The position numbers were made by a program, and so were the translations under genes. Below, one piece after another: positions 1-14,373 of a stretch of 64,000 bases of DNA. The stretch is taken from the NCBI GenBank assembly GCA_029961685.1, contig JARWKL010000004.1:29269610-29333609 (forward strand). Direction: 5' to 3'. The DNA comes from Aristolochia californica (taxonomy: Eukaryota; Streptophyta; Magnoliopsida; Piperales; Aristolochiaceae). The notes beneath the pieces were generated by a model. It was not told the DNA's origin. It saw only the letters and a list, made by a program, of their open reading frames with translations, and ran no database searches. Numbering within the stretch: position 1 is the stretch's first letter; each line of letters opens with the position of its first letter.

Positions 1-2629
1 TTTACAAAAAGCTGACCTAACGATCATAGATTATTCTGAAGTGATTTATCATGCGTAACTGGCTATATTTTTTGTAAGGAATGACTAATGGATTATGAGT
101 CAACACTCAGTTAAAAAACCCATGTTTCCTCCTTTTCTTGACGATTACAGAACTTGATATATAAAACTAAAAAGAGTTTACAATCCCTAAAAATTACAGA
201 CACTTTTTGGAATTATCTCTATCTTCATTTTTGCATTATGCATTTCCATTTTAGATGTATACTTTTTTCTTAAAAGAAAACTTGACTTTTGACTTTCCCT
301 TCATCTTGTCAACAAATAATAGAAAAAAGGCAAATAGATCACAACAAAATGAAAATTTTAGAGTTTATGTATTGAAAGAATTTAAAGCAATAACAAATTT
401 AAGTAAAAAAAATTTATTCACACATCTCAAATGAACACAAAAGTTTTGTTATCCAACTTTGGGAAAATTCCACTAGTTCAACCCTAATAGCTCGGAATTT
501 TATAAGAAATAGATTTTTCTACACATCTTTTGGATATGCATGCTTGAAACATGTTAAAGATTCAAATGACCTATGGATAAAAAACTTTTAAAAACAATAA
601 CATTATATTCCCAAGTGAACGTTCGGTTGGATAATTACCCGAGTCAGACAAGTCATTTTTTTGCCCATTTACATAAAGTAGAGCTAACGATCATAGATTA
701 TTCTAAAGTGATTTATCATGTGTAATGGGCTATATTTTGTAAGGAATGAGCTATGGATTATGAGTCAACACTCAGTTAAAAAACCCTTGTTTCCTCCTTT
801 TTCTAACGATTACAGAACCTGATATATAAAAACTAAAAAGAGTTTACAATCTTTTAAAATTACATACAATTTTTGGAATTATCTCTCTCTACATTTTTGA
901 ATTGTGCATTTCCATTTTAGATATATTCTTTTTTCTTAAAACAAAACTTGAGTTTTCACTTTCCCTTCATCTCGTCAATAAATAATAGAAAAAAGGCAAA
1001 TAGATCACAACAAAATGAAAATTTTGGAGTTTATGTATTGAAAGAATTTAAAGCAATAAAAAATTTAACTAAAGAAAATTTATTCACACACCACAAATGA
1101 ACACAAAAGTTTTGTTATCCAACTTTGGGAAAATTCCACTAGTTCAACTCTAATGGCTCGGAATTTTGTAAGAAAGAGCTTTTTCTACACATGTTTTAAA
1201 AACCGGATATGCATGCTTGAAACAAATTAAAAATGAAAATGACCTATGGATCAAAATTTTTTAAAAAGAATAACATAATATTCCCAAGTGAACGTACGGT
1301 TGGATATTTACCCGATTCAGACAAGCCATTTTTTTGCCCATTTACAAAAACCTGAGCTAACGATCATAGATTATTCTAAAGTGATTTATCATGCGTAACG
1401 GGCTATAATTTTTGTAAGGAATGACCTATGGATTATTACTCAGTTTAAAAACCCCCGTTTCCTCCTTTTCCTAATGATTACAGAACCTGATATATAAAAA
1501 CTAAAAAGAGATTACAATCTTTAAAAATTACAGAAACTTTTTGGAATTATCTCTCTACATTTTTTCATTATGTATTTCCATTTTAGATATATTATTTTTT
1601 CTTAAAACAAAACTTGAGTTTTCACTTTCCCTTCGGCTCGTCAACAAAAAATTGAAAAAAGGCAAATAGAACACAACAAAATGAAAATTTTAGAGTTTGT
1701 GTATGGAAAGAATTTAAAGCAATCACAAATATAAGTAAAGAAAATTTATTCACACACCAGAAATGAACACAAAAGTTTTGTTCTCCAAGTTTTGGAAAAT
1801 TCCACTATTTCAACCCTAATAGGTCGGAATTTTATAAGAAAGATTTTTCAACACATGTTTTAAAAAAATAGATATGCACGCTTGAAACATGTTAAAGATG
1901 CAAATGACCTATGGATGTGAACCTTTTAAAGAAAACAACATTATATTCCCAAGTGAACGTGCGGTGGGATATTTATCCGAGTCAGACAACCCATTATTTT
2001 ACCCATTTACAGAAAGCTGACCTAACGATTATAACTGATTTTAAAGTGATTTATAATGCATAACGGGCTATATTTTTGTATGGAATGACTAATGGATTGG
2101 GAGTCATCATTTAGTTAAAAATCCTCCGCCTACTCCTTTTCCCGATGATTGCAGAACCTCATATATGAAAACTAAAAATATTTTACAATCCCTAACAGAT
2201 ATAGACATTTTTTGGAATTATCCGACTCTACATTTGTGCATTTTTCATTTCCATTTTAGATGTATACTTTTTCTTAATTAAAAAATTGAGATTTGACTTT
2301 CCATTTATCTCATAAAAAAAAGAGTTAAAAGGCAAATAGAACACAACAAATTGAAAATTTTAGAGTTTATATATGGAAAGAATTTAAAGCAATAACAACT
2401 GTAAGTAAAGAAATTTTATTCACACACCACAAATGAACACAAAAGTTTTGTTATCCAAGTTTGGGAAATTCCACTAGTTCAACCCTAATAGGTCGGAATT
2501 TTATAAGAAAAAGATTTTTCTACACATGTTTTTAAAAAAGGATATGCATGCTTGCAACATATTAAAGATGCAAATGACCTATGGATCCAAACCTTTTAAA
2601 GATAATAACATTAAATTCCCAAGTGAACG

Positions 2630-2660
2630 TGCGGTGGGATATTTAAAAAAAGCAGACCTA
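2630..2660 (+). other. 36 bp deletion between ATTTA direct repeats
   Basis: GGGATATTTA (ending 2645) runs directly into AAAAAAGCAGACC. In neighbouring monomers a stretch with CCCGAGTCAAACAAGCC lies between GATATTTA and CCCATTTA. The landmark step is 636 bp instead of about 672, and one of the two ATTTA copies remains, as expected for a microhomology deletion. Confidence 0.85.
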
Positions 2661-5544
2661 ACGATCATAGATGATTGTAAAGTGATTTATCATGCGTAAA
2701 GGGCTATCTTTTTGTAAAGAATGACTTGTGGAATGGGAGTCAACACTCAGTTAAAACTCCCCCGCCTCCCCGTTTTCCCGACGATTGCAGAACTTGATAT
2801 ATAGAAACTAAAAAGAGTTTATAATCCCTAAAATTTACAGACACTTTTTGGAATTATCTCTCTCTAAATTTGTGCATTGTGCATTTCTATTTTAGATGTA
2901 TAGTTTTTTCTTAAATCAAAACTAGAGTTTTCACTTTCACTTCATCTCGTAAACAAAAGAAAGAGATAAAAGGCAAATAGATCACAAAGAAATGAAAATT
3001 TTAGATATTATGTATGGAAAGAATTCAAAGCAATAACAAATGTAAGTAAAGAAAATTTATTCACACACCACAATTGAACAAAAAAGTTTTGTTATCCAAG
3101 TTTGGGAAATTCCACTTGTTCAACCCTTATAGCTCGGAATTTCATAAGAAATAAATTTTTCTACACATGTTTTAAAAAATGGATATGCATGCTCGAAACA
3201 TGTTAAAGATGCAAATGACCTATGGATCCAAATGTTTTAAAGATAATAACATTACATTCCCAAAAACGTTCGGTGGGATATTTACCTGAATCAAACAAGC
3301 CATTATTTTGCCCATTTACAAAAAGCTTTCCTAACGATCATAGATGATTGTAAAGTGATTTATCATGCGTAACGGGTTATATTTTTGAATGGAATGACTT
3401 ATGGATTTGGGAGTCAACACTCACATAAAAATTCGCCTTTCCTGACAATTAGAGAACTTGATATATAAAAACGAAAAAAGAGTTTACAATCCTTAAAAAT
3501 TAATCTCACTTTTTTGGAATTATCTCTCTCTACGTTTGTGCATTGTGCATTTCCATTTTAGATGTATACTTTTTTTCTTAAATTAAAACATGAGTTTTTA
3601 CTTTCCCTTCTTCTCATAAAAAAAAAAAGAGATAAAAGGCAGCTCACAACTAAATGAAAATTTTTGAGTTTATGTATGGAAAAAATTTAAAGCAATAACA
3701 AATGTGAGTAAAAAAAATTTATTCACACACTACAAATGAACACTAAAGTTTTGTTATCCCAGGTTTGGGAAAATTCCAATAGTTCAACCCTAATAGCTCG
3801 GAATTTTATAAGAAACAGATTTTTCTACACATGTATTAAAAAATGGATTTGCATGCTTGAAACATGTTAAAGATGCAAATAACCTATGGATCCAAACCTT
3901 TCAAAGAGAATGACATTAAATTCCCAAGTGAAATTTCGATGGGATATTTATCCTAGTCAAAGGAGCCATTATTTTGCCAATTTAAAAAATGCTGACCTAA
4001 CGATAAAGATGATTATAAAGTGATTTATCATGCATAACAGGCTATATTTTTTTAAGGTATGGCTTTTGGATTCGGTGCCAACACTCAGTTAAAAATCCCC
4101 CGTCTCCCCCTTTTCCCGACGATTGCAGATCCTGATATATTAAAATTAAAAAGAGTTTACAATCCCTAAAAATTACAAACACTTTTTTGAATTATCTCTC
4201 TCAACATTTGTGTATTGTGCCTTTCTAGTTTAGATGTATACTTTTTTCTTAAATCAAAACCTTCGTTTTCACTTTCACTTCTTCAAGTAAACCAAAAAAG
4301 AGATAAAAAGCAAATAGATCACAACACAATAAAATTTTTAGAGTTTATGTATGGAAAGAATTTAAACCAATAAGAAATGTAAGTAAAGATTATTTATTCA
4401 CACACCACAAATGAACACAAAGGTTTTGTTATCCAAGATTAGGAAATTCCACTAGTTCAACCCTAATAGCTCAGAATTTTATAACAAAGAGATTTTTCTA
4501 CACTTGTTTTAAAAAATAGTTATGCATGCTTGAAACATGTTAAAGATTCAAATGACCTATGGATCCAAACCTTTTAAAGATAATAACATTAAATTCCCAA
4601 GTGAACGTTCGGTGGGATATTTATCTGAGTCAAACAAGCCATTATTTTGCCCATTTACAAAAAGTTGACCTAACGATCATAGATGATTTTAAAGTGATTT
4701 AACATGCACAACGGGCTATATTTTTGTATGGAATGACTTATGGATTGGGAGTCAACACTCAGTTAAAAATCCCCCACTTCCCTTTTTCCTGACGATTGTA
4801 GAACCTGATATATAAAAACTAAAAAGAGCTTACAATCCCTAAAAATTATAGACACTTTTTGGAATTATCTCTCTCTACATTTGTGCATTGTGCACTTTCA
4901 TTTTAAATGTATACTTTTTCCTTAAACTTGAGTTTTCATTTTCCCTTCATCTCATAAACAAAAAAAGATATAACAGGCAAATAAATCAAAACAAAATGAA
5001 AATTTTAGAGTTAATGTATGGAAAGAATTTAAAGCAATAAAAAATGTAAGTAAATAAAATATATTCACACACCACAAATGAACACAAAATTTTTGCTATA
5101 CAAGTTTGGGAAATTCCACTAGTTCAACACTAATAGCTCGGAATTTTGTAAGAAAGTGATTTTTCTACACATGTTTTACAAAAGGATGTGCATGCTTGAA
5201 ACATGTTAAATATGCAAAAGACCTATGGATCCAAACCTTTCAAAGAGAATAACATTAAATTCCCAACTGAACGTGCGGTGGGATATTTTCCCGAGTCAAA
5301 CAAGCCATTATTTTGCCCATTTAAAAAAAGTTGACCTAACCATCATAGATGATTGTAAAGTGATTTATCATGCATAATAGGCTATATTTTTGTCAGGAAT
5401 GACATATGAATTGGGAGTCAACACTCAGTTAAAATTCCCCCACCTCCCTCTTTTCCCGACGATTGCATAACCTGATATATAAAAACTAAAATGAATTTAA
5501 AATCCACAAAAATTACAAACACTTTTTGGAATCATCTTTCTCTA

Positions 5545-5575
5545 CATTTGTGCATTGTACTTTTTTCTTCAATCA
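5545..5575 (+). other. ~21 bp deletion removing the landmark region
   Basis: TGCATTGTAC at 5551 is followed at once by TTTTTTCTTC, so the CATTTCCATTTTAGATGTAT part present in nearly all other monomers is absent. Confidence 0.8.
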
Positions 5576-6759
5576 AATTTTGATTTTTCACTTTCCCTTC
5601 ATCTCGTAAACAAAAAAGAGATAAAAGGCAAATAGATCACAACAAAATGAAAATTTAGAGTTTATGAATAGAAAGAATTTAATGCAATTACAAACCTAAG
5701 TAAAGAAAATTTATTCACACACCACAAATGAATACGAAATTTTTGTAATCGAAGTTTGGGAAATTCCACTAGTTCAACTCTAATAAGTAGGAATTTTAAA
5801 AGAAAGGGATTTTTCTACACATGTTCTAAAACATGGATATGCATGCTTAAAACTTGTTAAAGATGCAAATTACCTATGGATCCAAAGCTTTTAAAGAGAA
5901 TAACATTAAATTCTAAATTGATCATGCGGTGGGATATTTTCTCTAGTCAAACAAGCCATTATTTTGCCCATTAACAAAAACTTGACCCTGCGATCATAGA
6001 TGATTGTAACGTGATATATCATGCATAACTGGCTATATGTTTGTAAGGAATGACTTATGGATTGGGAGTCAACACTCAATCAAAAATCCCCTGCCTTCCT
6101 CTTTTCTCGACGATTGCAGAACCTGATATATACAAAACTTAAAAGAGTTTACAATTCCAAAAAAATTTAGACACTTTTTGGAATTATCTCTCTCTACATT
6201 TGTGCATTGTGCATTTCCATGTTAAATGTATACTTTTTTTCTTAAATCAACACTTGAGTTATCACTTTCCCTTCATCATGTAAACAAAAAAAGAGATAAG
6301 AGGCAAATAGATCACAACAAAATGAAAATTTTATAGTTTATGTATGGAATGAATTTGAAGCCATAAAAAATGTAAGTAAAGAAAATTTATTCACACACCA
6401 CAAATGAACACAAAATTTTTGTTATCCAAGTTTGCGAAGTTCCACTAGATCAACCCAAATAGCTCGAAATTTTATAAGAAAGAGATTTTTCTACACATGT
6501 TTTAAAAAATGGATATACTTGAAACATGTTACAGATGCAAAGGACGTGTGGATCCAAACATTTTAAAGAGAATAACATAAAATTCCCTAGTGAACATGCG
6601 ATTGGATATTTACTCAAGTCAAACAAGCCTTTATTTTTCCCATTTATAAAAAGCTGACGTAGCGATCATATATGATTGGAAATTGATTTATCATGCATAA
6701 CGGGCTTTATTTTTGTAAGGAATGACTTATGGATTGGGAGTCAACACTCAGTTAAAAAT

Positions 6760-6780
6760 CCCCCGCCTCCCCCTTTTCCC
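6760..6780 (+). other. Conserved C-rich pyrimidine tract (representative copy)
   Basis: In nearly every monomer the AT-rich sequence is broken by one C-rich island, here 6760-6780, composed almost only of C and T. On the minus strand it reads as G-runs of 3, 5, 2 and about 5, separated by A-rich or GC linkers. That fits a two-tier G-quadruplex or a triplex/i-motif forming tract better than a strict four-run G3 quadruplex. The function is unknown. Confidence 0.6.
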
Positions 6781-8991
6781 AACGATTGCAGAACCTGATA
6801 TATAAAACCTAAAAAGACTTTACAATCCCTAAAAATTACAGACACTTTTTGGAATTATCTCTCTCTACATTTGTGCATTGTACATTTCCATTTTAGATGT
6901 ATACTTTTTTGTTAAATCAAAACTTGAGTTTTCGCTTTCGTTTCATTTGGTAAACAAAAAAAAGAGATAAAAGGCAAATAGATCACAACAAAATGAAAAT
7001 TTTAGAGTTTATGTATGGAAAGAATTTAAAGTAATAACAAACGTAACTAAATAAAAAAAATTTCACGCCACAAATGAATACGAAATTTTTGTTATCGAAG
7101 TTTGGAAAATTCCACTAGATCAACCCTAATAGCTCGGAATTTAAAAAGAAAAATATTTTTCTACGCATGTTTTAAAAAATGGATATGTATGTGTGAAACA
7201 TGTTAAATTTGCAAATGGCCTATGGATCAAAACTTTTTAAAGAGAATAACAATAAATTCCCAAGTGAACATGCGGTGGGATAATTACCCGAGTCATACAA
7301 GCCATTATTTTGCCCATTTTTAAAAAGTTGACCTTGCGATCATAGATTATTTTAAAGTGATATATCATGCATAACGGGCTATATTTATGGATTGGGAGTC
7401 AACACTCAGTTAGTAATCCCCTGCCTCCCTCTTTTCCCAATGATTGTAGAACCTGATATGTAAAAAACTAAAAAAAGTTTACAATCCCTAAAGATTACAT
7501 ACACTTTTTGTAATTATATCTCTCAACATTTGTGCATTGAGCATTTCCATTTTAGATATATACTTTTTTCTCAAATAAAAACTTGAATTTTCACTTTCCC
7601 TTCATCTTGTAAACAAAAAAAGATATAAAAGGCAATTAGATCAGAACAAAATGAAAATTTTAGAGTTAATGTGTGGAAATAATTTAAAGCAATAATAAAT
7701 GTAAGTAAAAAAAATTTATTCCCACACCACAAATGAACACAAAATTTTTGTTATCCAAGTATGGGAAATTCCACTAGTTCAGCCCTAATAGCTCGAAATT
7801 TAATAAGAAATAGATTTTTCTAGACATGTTTTAAAAAATGGATATGCATGTTCGAATCATGTTAAAGAAGCAAATGACCTATGATTCCAAACCTTTTAAA
7901 GAGAATAACATTAACTTCCTAAGTGAATGTGCGGTGGGATAGTTACCCGTCTCAAACAAGCCATTATTTTGCCCATTTACAAAAAGCTCACCTAACAATC
8001 ATAAATGATTGTAAAGTAATTTATCATGCGTAACGGGATATATTTTTGTAAGGAATGACTAATGGATTTGGAGTCAACGCTCAGTTAAAAATACCTCCCC
8101 CCCTCCTCCTTGTCCCGAAAATTGCAGAGCCTGATATATAATTCAAAAAATAATTACAGACACTTTTTGGAATTATCTTTCTCTACATTTGAGCGTTGTG
8201 CATTTCCATTTGAGATTTATACTTTTTTCTTAAATCAAAACTTGAGTTTTCACTTTCCCTTCATCTCGTAAACAAAAAATGAGATAAAAGTCAAAAAGAT
8301 CACAATAAAATGAAAATTTTAGAGTTTATGTATGAAAGAATTTAAACCAATATAGAAAATTTTTTCACACACCACAAAAGAACACAAAATTTTTGTTATT
8401 GAAGTTTCGAAAATTCCACTAGTTCAACCTTAATAGCTCGAAATTTTAAAAGAAAGAGATTTTTCTATGCATGTTTTAAAAAATAGATATTCATGCTTGA
8501 AACATGATAAAGATGAAAATGACCAATGGATCAAAACCTTTGAAAGAGAATAACATTAAATTCCCAAGTGAATGTGAGGTGGGATAATTACCCGAGTTAA
8601 ACACACCATTATTTTGCCCATTTACAAAAAGCTGACCTAATGATCATAGATGATTGTAAAGTGATTTATCATGTAGAATGGGGTATATTTTTGTATGGAA
8701 TAACTTATGGATTGGGAGTCAATACTCAGTTAAAAATCCCCCACCTCCCCTTTTCCTGACGATTGCTGAACCTCATATATAAAAACTAAATAGATTTTAC
8801 AATCCCTAAAATTTACAAACACTTTTTTGAATTTTCTCTCTCTAAATTTTTGCATTGTATATTTCCATTTTATATATATACTTTTTTCATAAATCAAAAC
8901 TTGAGTTTTCTTTTTCCCTTCACCTCGTACACAAAAAAAGAGATAAAAGGCAAATAGATCATAACAAAATAAAAATTTTAGAGTTTGTGTA

Positions 8992-11682
8992 TGGAAAGAA
9001 TATAAAGCAATATAAAATGTAAGTAAAGAAAATTTATTCACACACACAAATGAACACAAAATTTTTGTTATCCAAGTTTGGGAAATTCCACTAGTTCAAC
9101 CCTAATAGCTCGGAATTTTATAAGAAAAAGATTTTTCTACACATGTTTTAAAAAAAGGATATGCAGGCTTGAAACATGTTAAAGAATAAAATAACCTATG
9201 GATCCAAACCTTCTAAAGAGAATAACATTAAAATCCCAAGTGAACGAGTGGTGGGATATTTACCCGAGTCAAACAAGCCATTCTTTTGCCCATTTACAAA
9301 AAGCTAACCTAACATTCATAGATGATTGTAATTTGTTTTATCATATGCAACGGGCTATATGTTTGGAAGGAATGACTTAAGGATTGGGAGTCAACACTCA
9401 GTTAAAAATCCCCCGCCTCCCCCTTTTCTCGACGATTGTAGAACCTAATATATTAACAACTTAAGAGAGTTCACAATGCCTAAAAATTACATACACTTTT
9501 CTGAATTATCTCTCTCTACATTTTTGCATCGTGCATTTCCATTTTAGATGTATACTTTTTTCTTAAATCAATACTTGAGTTTTCACTTTCCCTTCACCTC
9601 GTAATCATAAAAAGTGATAAAAGGCAAATAAATCCCAACAAAATGAAAATTTTAGAGTTTATGTATGGAAAGAATTTAAAGCAATAACAAACGTAAGTAA
9701 AGAAAATTTATTCACACACCACAAATGAACACAAAATTTTTGTTATCCAAGTTTGGGAAATTCCACTAGTTCGACCCTAAAAACTCAGAATTTTAAAAGA
9801 AAAAGATTTTTCTACGCATGTTTTAAAAAATGGATATGCATGCTTGAAACATGTTAAAGATGCAAATGACCTATGGATCCAAACCTTTTGAAGAGAATAA
9901 CATTAAATCTTGAAGTGAATGTGCGGTGGGATATTTACCCGAGTCAAACAAGCCTTTATTTGGCCAATTTATAAAAAGCTGAGCTAACGATCATAGATGA
10001 TTGGAAAGTGATTTATCATGTATAATGTGCTATATTTTTGGTAGGAATGACTTATGGATTGGGAGTCAACACTCTGTTAAAAAACCCCCGACTCCCCCTT
10101 TTCTCGATGTTCGCTGAACCTGATATATAAAAACTAAAAATACTTTACAATCCCTCAAAGATTACAGGTACTTTTTAGAATTTTCTCTCCCTATATTTGT
10201 ACATTGTACATTTCCATTTTAGATGTATACTTTTTTCTTAAATCAAAACTTGAGTTTTCACTTTCCCTTTATCACGTAAACAAAAAAAGAGATTAAAGGC
10301 AAATAAATCACAACAAAATGTCAAATTTAGAGTTAATGTAAGTAAAGAATTTAAAGCAGTAAAAATGTAAGTAAAGAAAATTTATTCACACACCACAAAT
10401 GATCACAAGAGTTTTGTTATCCAAGTTTGGGAAATTCCACTAGTTCAACCCAAATAGCTTTGAATTTTATAAGAAAGAGATTTTTTGACACATGTTTTAA
10501 AAAATGGATACTGCTTGAAACATGTTAAAGATGCAAATGAACTATGGATCCAAACCTTTTAAAGATATTAAAATTAAATTCCGAAGTGAACGTGCGGTGG
10601 GATATTTACCCGAGTCAAACAAGCCAATATTTTGCCCATTTACAAAAAGCTGACATTGCGATCATAGATGATTGTAAAGTGATATATCATGCGTAATGGG
10701 CTATATTTTGTTAGGACTGACTTATGGATTGAGAGTCAACACATAGTTAAAAATCCCCCGCCTCCCTTGTTCCCGATGATTGTAGAACTAGATATATAAA
10801 AACTAAAAAGAGTTTACAATCCCTAAAAATTACAGACATTGTTTGGAATTATCTCTCTCTACATTTGTGCATTGTGCCTTTCTATTTTAGATGTATTCTT
10901 TTTTCTTAAATCAAAACTTGAGTTTTCACTTTCCCTTAATCTCGTAAACAAAAAAAGTAGTAAAAGGCAAAAAGATCACGACAAAATGAAAATTTTAGAG
11001 TTTATGTATGGAAAGAATTTAAAGAAATAACAAATCTAAGTAAATAAAATTTATTCACACACCACAAATGAACAAAAAAATTTTGTTATCCAAGTTTGGG
11101 AAACTCCACTAGTTCAACCCTTATAGCTCGAAATTTTATAAGAAAGGTATTTTTCAACACTTGTTTTAAAAAATGGATATGAATGCTTGAAATATGTTAA
11201 AGATTCAAATGACCTATGATTCCAAACCTTTTAAAGAGAATAATATTAAATTCGAAAGTGAACATGCGGTGGGAAATTTACTTGACTCATACAAACCATT
11301 ATTTTGCCCGATTACAAAAAGCTGACCTAATGATCATAGATGAATGTAAAGTGATTTATCATGTGTAACGGGCTATATTTTTGTAAGAAATGACTTATGG
11401 ATTGGGAGTCAACACTCAGTTAAAAATCCCTGCCTCCCCCTTTTCTGGACGATTGTTGAACCTGATATATAAAAACTTAATAGAGTTTACATTCCCTAAA
11501 ATTTACAGACACTCATTGGAATTTTCTCTCTCCAAATTTGTGCATTGTGCATTTCCATTTTAGATATATACATTTTTCATAAATCAAAACCTGAGTTTTC
11601 ACATGCGCTTCACCTCATACACAAAAAAAAAAGATAAAAGGCAAGTAGATCATAACAAAATGAAAATTTTATAGTTTATGTG
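8992..11682 (+). repeat. Four-monomer block, copy 1 of a recent 2,691 bp tandem duplication
   Basis: This block (landmarks 9547, 10222, 10890, 11563) is repeated immediately downstream with an exact offset of 2,691 bp. I found three substitutions between the copies: 9962 G versus 12653 T, 11105 C versus 13796 T, and 11351 G versus 14042 C. The unit equals four monomers. The crossover lies in the ~20 bp shared by 8992-9012, 11683-11703 and 14374-14394, so the exchange was in register. Two short ORFs (9198-9380 and 10839-11030, plus strand) recur identically in copy 2, but they are monomer sequence by chance free of stops, not genes. Confidence 0.95.
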
Positions 11683-14373
11683 TGGAAAGAATATAAAGCA
11701 ATATAAAATGTAAGTAAAGAAAATTTATTCACACACACAAATGAACACAAAATTTTTGTTATCCAAGTTTGGGAAATTCCACTAGTTCAACCCTAATAGC
11801 TCGGAATTTTATAAGAAAAAGATTTTTCTACACATGTTTTAAAAAAAGGATATGCAGGCTTGAAACATGTTAAAGAATAAAATAACCTATGGATCCAAAC
11901 CTTCTAAAGAGAATAACATTAAAATCCCAAGTGAACGAGTGGTGGGATATTTACCCGAGTCAAACAAGCCATTCTTTTGCCCATTTACAAAAAGCTAACC
12001 TAACATTCATAGATGATTGTAATTTGTTTTATCATATGCAACGGGCTATATGTTTGGAAGGAATGACTTAAGGATTGGGAGTCAACACTCAGTTAAAAAT
12101 CCCCCGCCTCCCCCTTTTCTCGACGATTGTAGAACCTAATATATTAACAACTTAAGAGAGTTCACAATGCCTAAAAATTACATACACTTTTCTGAATTAT
12201 CTCTCTCTACATTTTTGCATCGTGCATTTCCATTTTAGATGTATACTTTTTTCTTAAATCAATACTTGAGTTTTCACTTTCCCTTCACCTCGTAATCATA
12301 AAAAGTGATAAAAGGCAAATAAATCCCAACAAAATGAAAATTTTAGAGTTTATGTATGGAAAGAATTTAAAGCAATAACAAACGTAAGTAAAGAAAATTT
12401 ATTCACACACCACAAATGAACACAAAATTTTTGTTATCCAAGTTTGGGAAATTCCACTAGTTCGACCCTAAAAACTCAGAATTTTAAAAGAAAAAGATTT
12501 TTCTACGCATGTTTTAAAAAATGGATATGCATGCTTGAAACATGTTAAAGATGCAAATGACCTATGGATCCAAACCTTTTGAAGAGAATAACATTAAATC
12601 TTGAAGTGAATGTGCGGTGGGATATTTACCCGAGTCAAACAAGCCTTTATTTTGCCAATTTATAAAAAGCTGAGCTAACGATCATAGATGATTGGAAAGT
12701 GATTTATCATGTATAATGTGCTATATTTTTGGTAGGAATGACTTATGGATTGGGAGTCAACACTCTGTTAAAAAACCCCCGACTCCCCCTTTTCTCGATG
12801 TTCGCTGAACCTGATATATAAAAACTAAAAATACTTTACAATCCCTCAAAGATTACAGGTACTTTTTAGAATTTTCTCTCCCTATATTTGTACATTGTAC
12901 ATTTCCATTTTAGATGTATACTTTTTTCTTAAATCAAAACTTGAGTTTTCACTTTCCCTTTATCACGTAAACAAAAAAAGAGATTAAAGGCAAATAAATC
13001 ACAACAAAATGTCAAATTTAGAGTTAATGTAAGTAAAGAATTTAAAGCAGTAAAAATGTAAGTAAAGAAAATTTATTCACACACCACAAATGATCACAAG
13101 AGTTTTGTTATCCAAGTTTGGGAAATTCCACTAGTTCAACCCAAATAGCTTTGAATTTTATAAGAAAGAGATTTTTTGACACATGTTTTAAAAAATGGAT
13201 ACTGCTTGAAACATGTTAAAGATGCAAATGAACTATGGATCCAAACCTTTTAAAGATATTAAAATTAAATTCCGAAGTGAACGTGCGGTGGGATATTTAC
13301 CCGAGTCAAACAAGCCAATATTTTGCCCATTTACAAAAAGCTGACATTGCGATCATAGATGATTGTAAAGTGATATATCATGCGTAATGGGCTATATTTT
13401 GTTAGGACTGACTTATGGATTGAGAGTCAACACATAGTTAAAAATCCCCCGCCTCCCTTGTTCCCGATGATTGTAGAACTAGATATATAAAAACTAAAAA
13501 GAGTTTACAATCCCTAAAAATTACAGACATTGTTTGGAATTATCTCTCTCTACATTTGTGCATTGTGCCTTTCTATTTTAGATGTATTCTTTTTTCTTAA
13601 ATCAAAACTTGAGTTTTCACTTTCCCTTAATCTCGTAAACAAAAAAAGTAGTAAAAGGCAAAAAGATCACGACAAAATGAAAATTTTAGAGTTTATGTAT
13701 GGAAAGAATTTAAAGAAATAACAAATCTAAGTAAATAAAATTTATTCACACACCACAAATGAACAAAAAAATTTTGTTATCCAAGTTTGGGAAATTCCAC
13801 TAGTTCAACCCTTATAGCTCGAAATTTTATAAGAAAGGTATTTTTCAACACTTGTTTTAAAAAATGGATATGAATGCTTGAAATATGTTAAAGATTCAAA
13901 TGACCTATGATTCCAAACCTTTTAAAGAGAATAATATTAAATTCGAAAGTGAACATGCGGTGGGAAATTTACTTGACTCATACAAACCATTATTTTGCCC
14001 GATTACAAAAAGCTGACCTAATGATCATAGATGAATGTAAACTGATTTATCATGTGTAACGGGCTATATTTTTGTAAGAAATGACTTATGGATTGGGAGT
14101 CAACACTCAGTTAAAAATCCCTGCCTCCCCCTTTTCTGGACGATTGTTGAACCTGATATATAAAAACTTAATAGAGTTTACATTCCCTAAAATTTACAGA
14201 CACTCATTGGAATTTTCTCTCTCCAAATTTGTGCATTGTGCATTTCCATTTTAGATATATACATTTTTCATAAATCAAAACCTGAGTTTTCACATGCGCT
14301 TCACCTCATACACAAAAAAAAAAGATAAAAGGCAAGTAGATCATAACAAAATGAAAATTTTATAGTTTATGTG
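11683..14373 (+). repeat. Four-monomer block, copy 2 of the 2,691 bp duplication
   Basis: Near-identical to the preceding 2,691 bp (landmarks 12238, 12913, 13581, 14254). The next monomer matches the start of the unit only through the ~20 bp breakpoint homology and then departs (AATAACAAATG at 14391 versus AATATAAAATG at 11700). This fixes the right edge and shows there are only two copies. Confidence 0.95.

Larger units (their letters stand above)
1..8991 (+). repeat. Array block 1: diverged monomers, no strong higher-order period
   Basis: Fourteen monomers (landmarks 254 to 8873), the first one incomplete at the window edge. The first three share variants such as GGATTATGAGTC (or similar) and ATTATTCT in place of GGATTGGGAGTC and ATGATTGT, so they look like a local subgroup. 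Steps vary from 636 to 673 bp because of small deletions at 2645, 5558 and near 7385. I see no gene, RNA or mobile element here. Confidence 0.9.

Noticed and set aside
8730..9059. 109-codon open frame on the minus strand, the longest in the window
   Set aside because: It lies within one monomer, is low in complexity, and aligned frames in neighbouring monomers (for example 25298-25552, 27226-27444, 33848-34090) are broken at varying sites. There is no sign of selection for coding.
9198..9380. Identical 60-codon frames at 9198 and 11889 that could look like a duplicated gene
   Set aside because: The identity comes from the recent 2,691 bp satellite duplication. The frame is interrupted in other monomers.
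10839..11030. Recurring plus-strand frame with a KSKLEFSLSLxLVNKK-like peptide (also 13530, 17056, 18564, 39940, 63515)
   Set aside because: It is the same monomer segment translated each time and recurs because the DNA repeats. Ends and starts change with each indel, and most monomers have stops in it.
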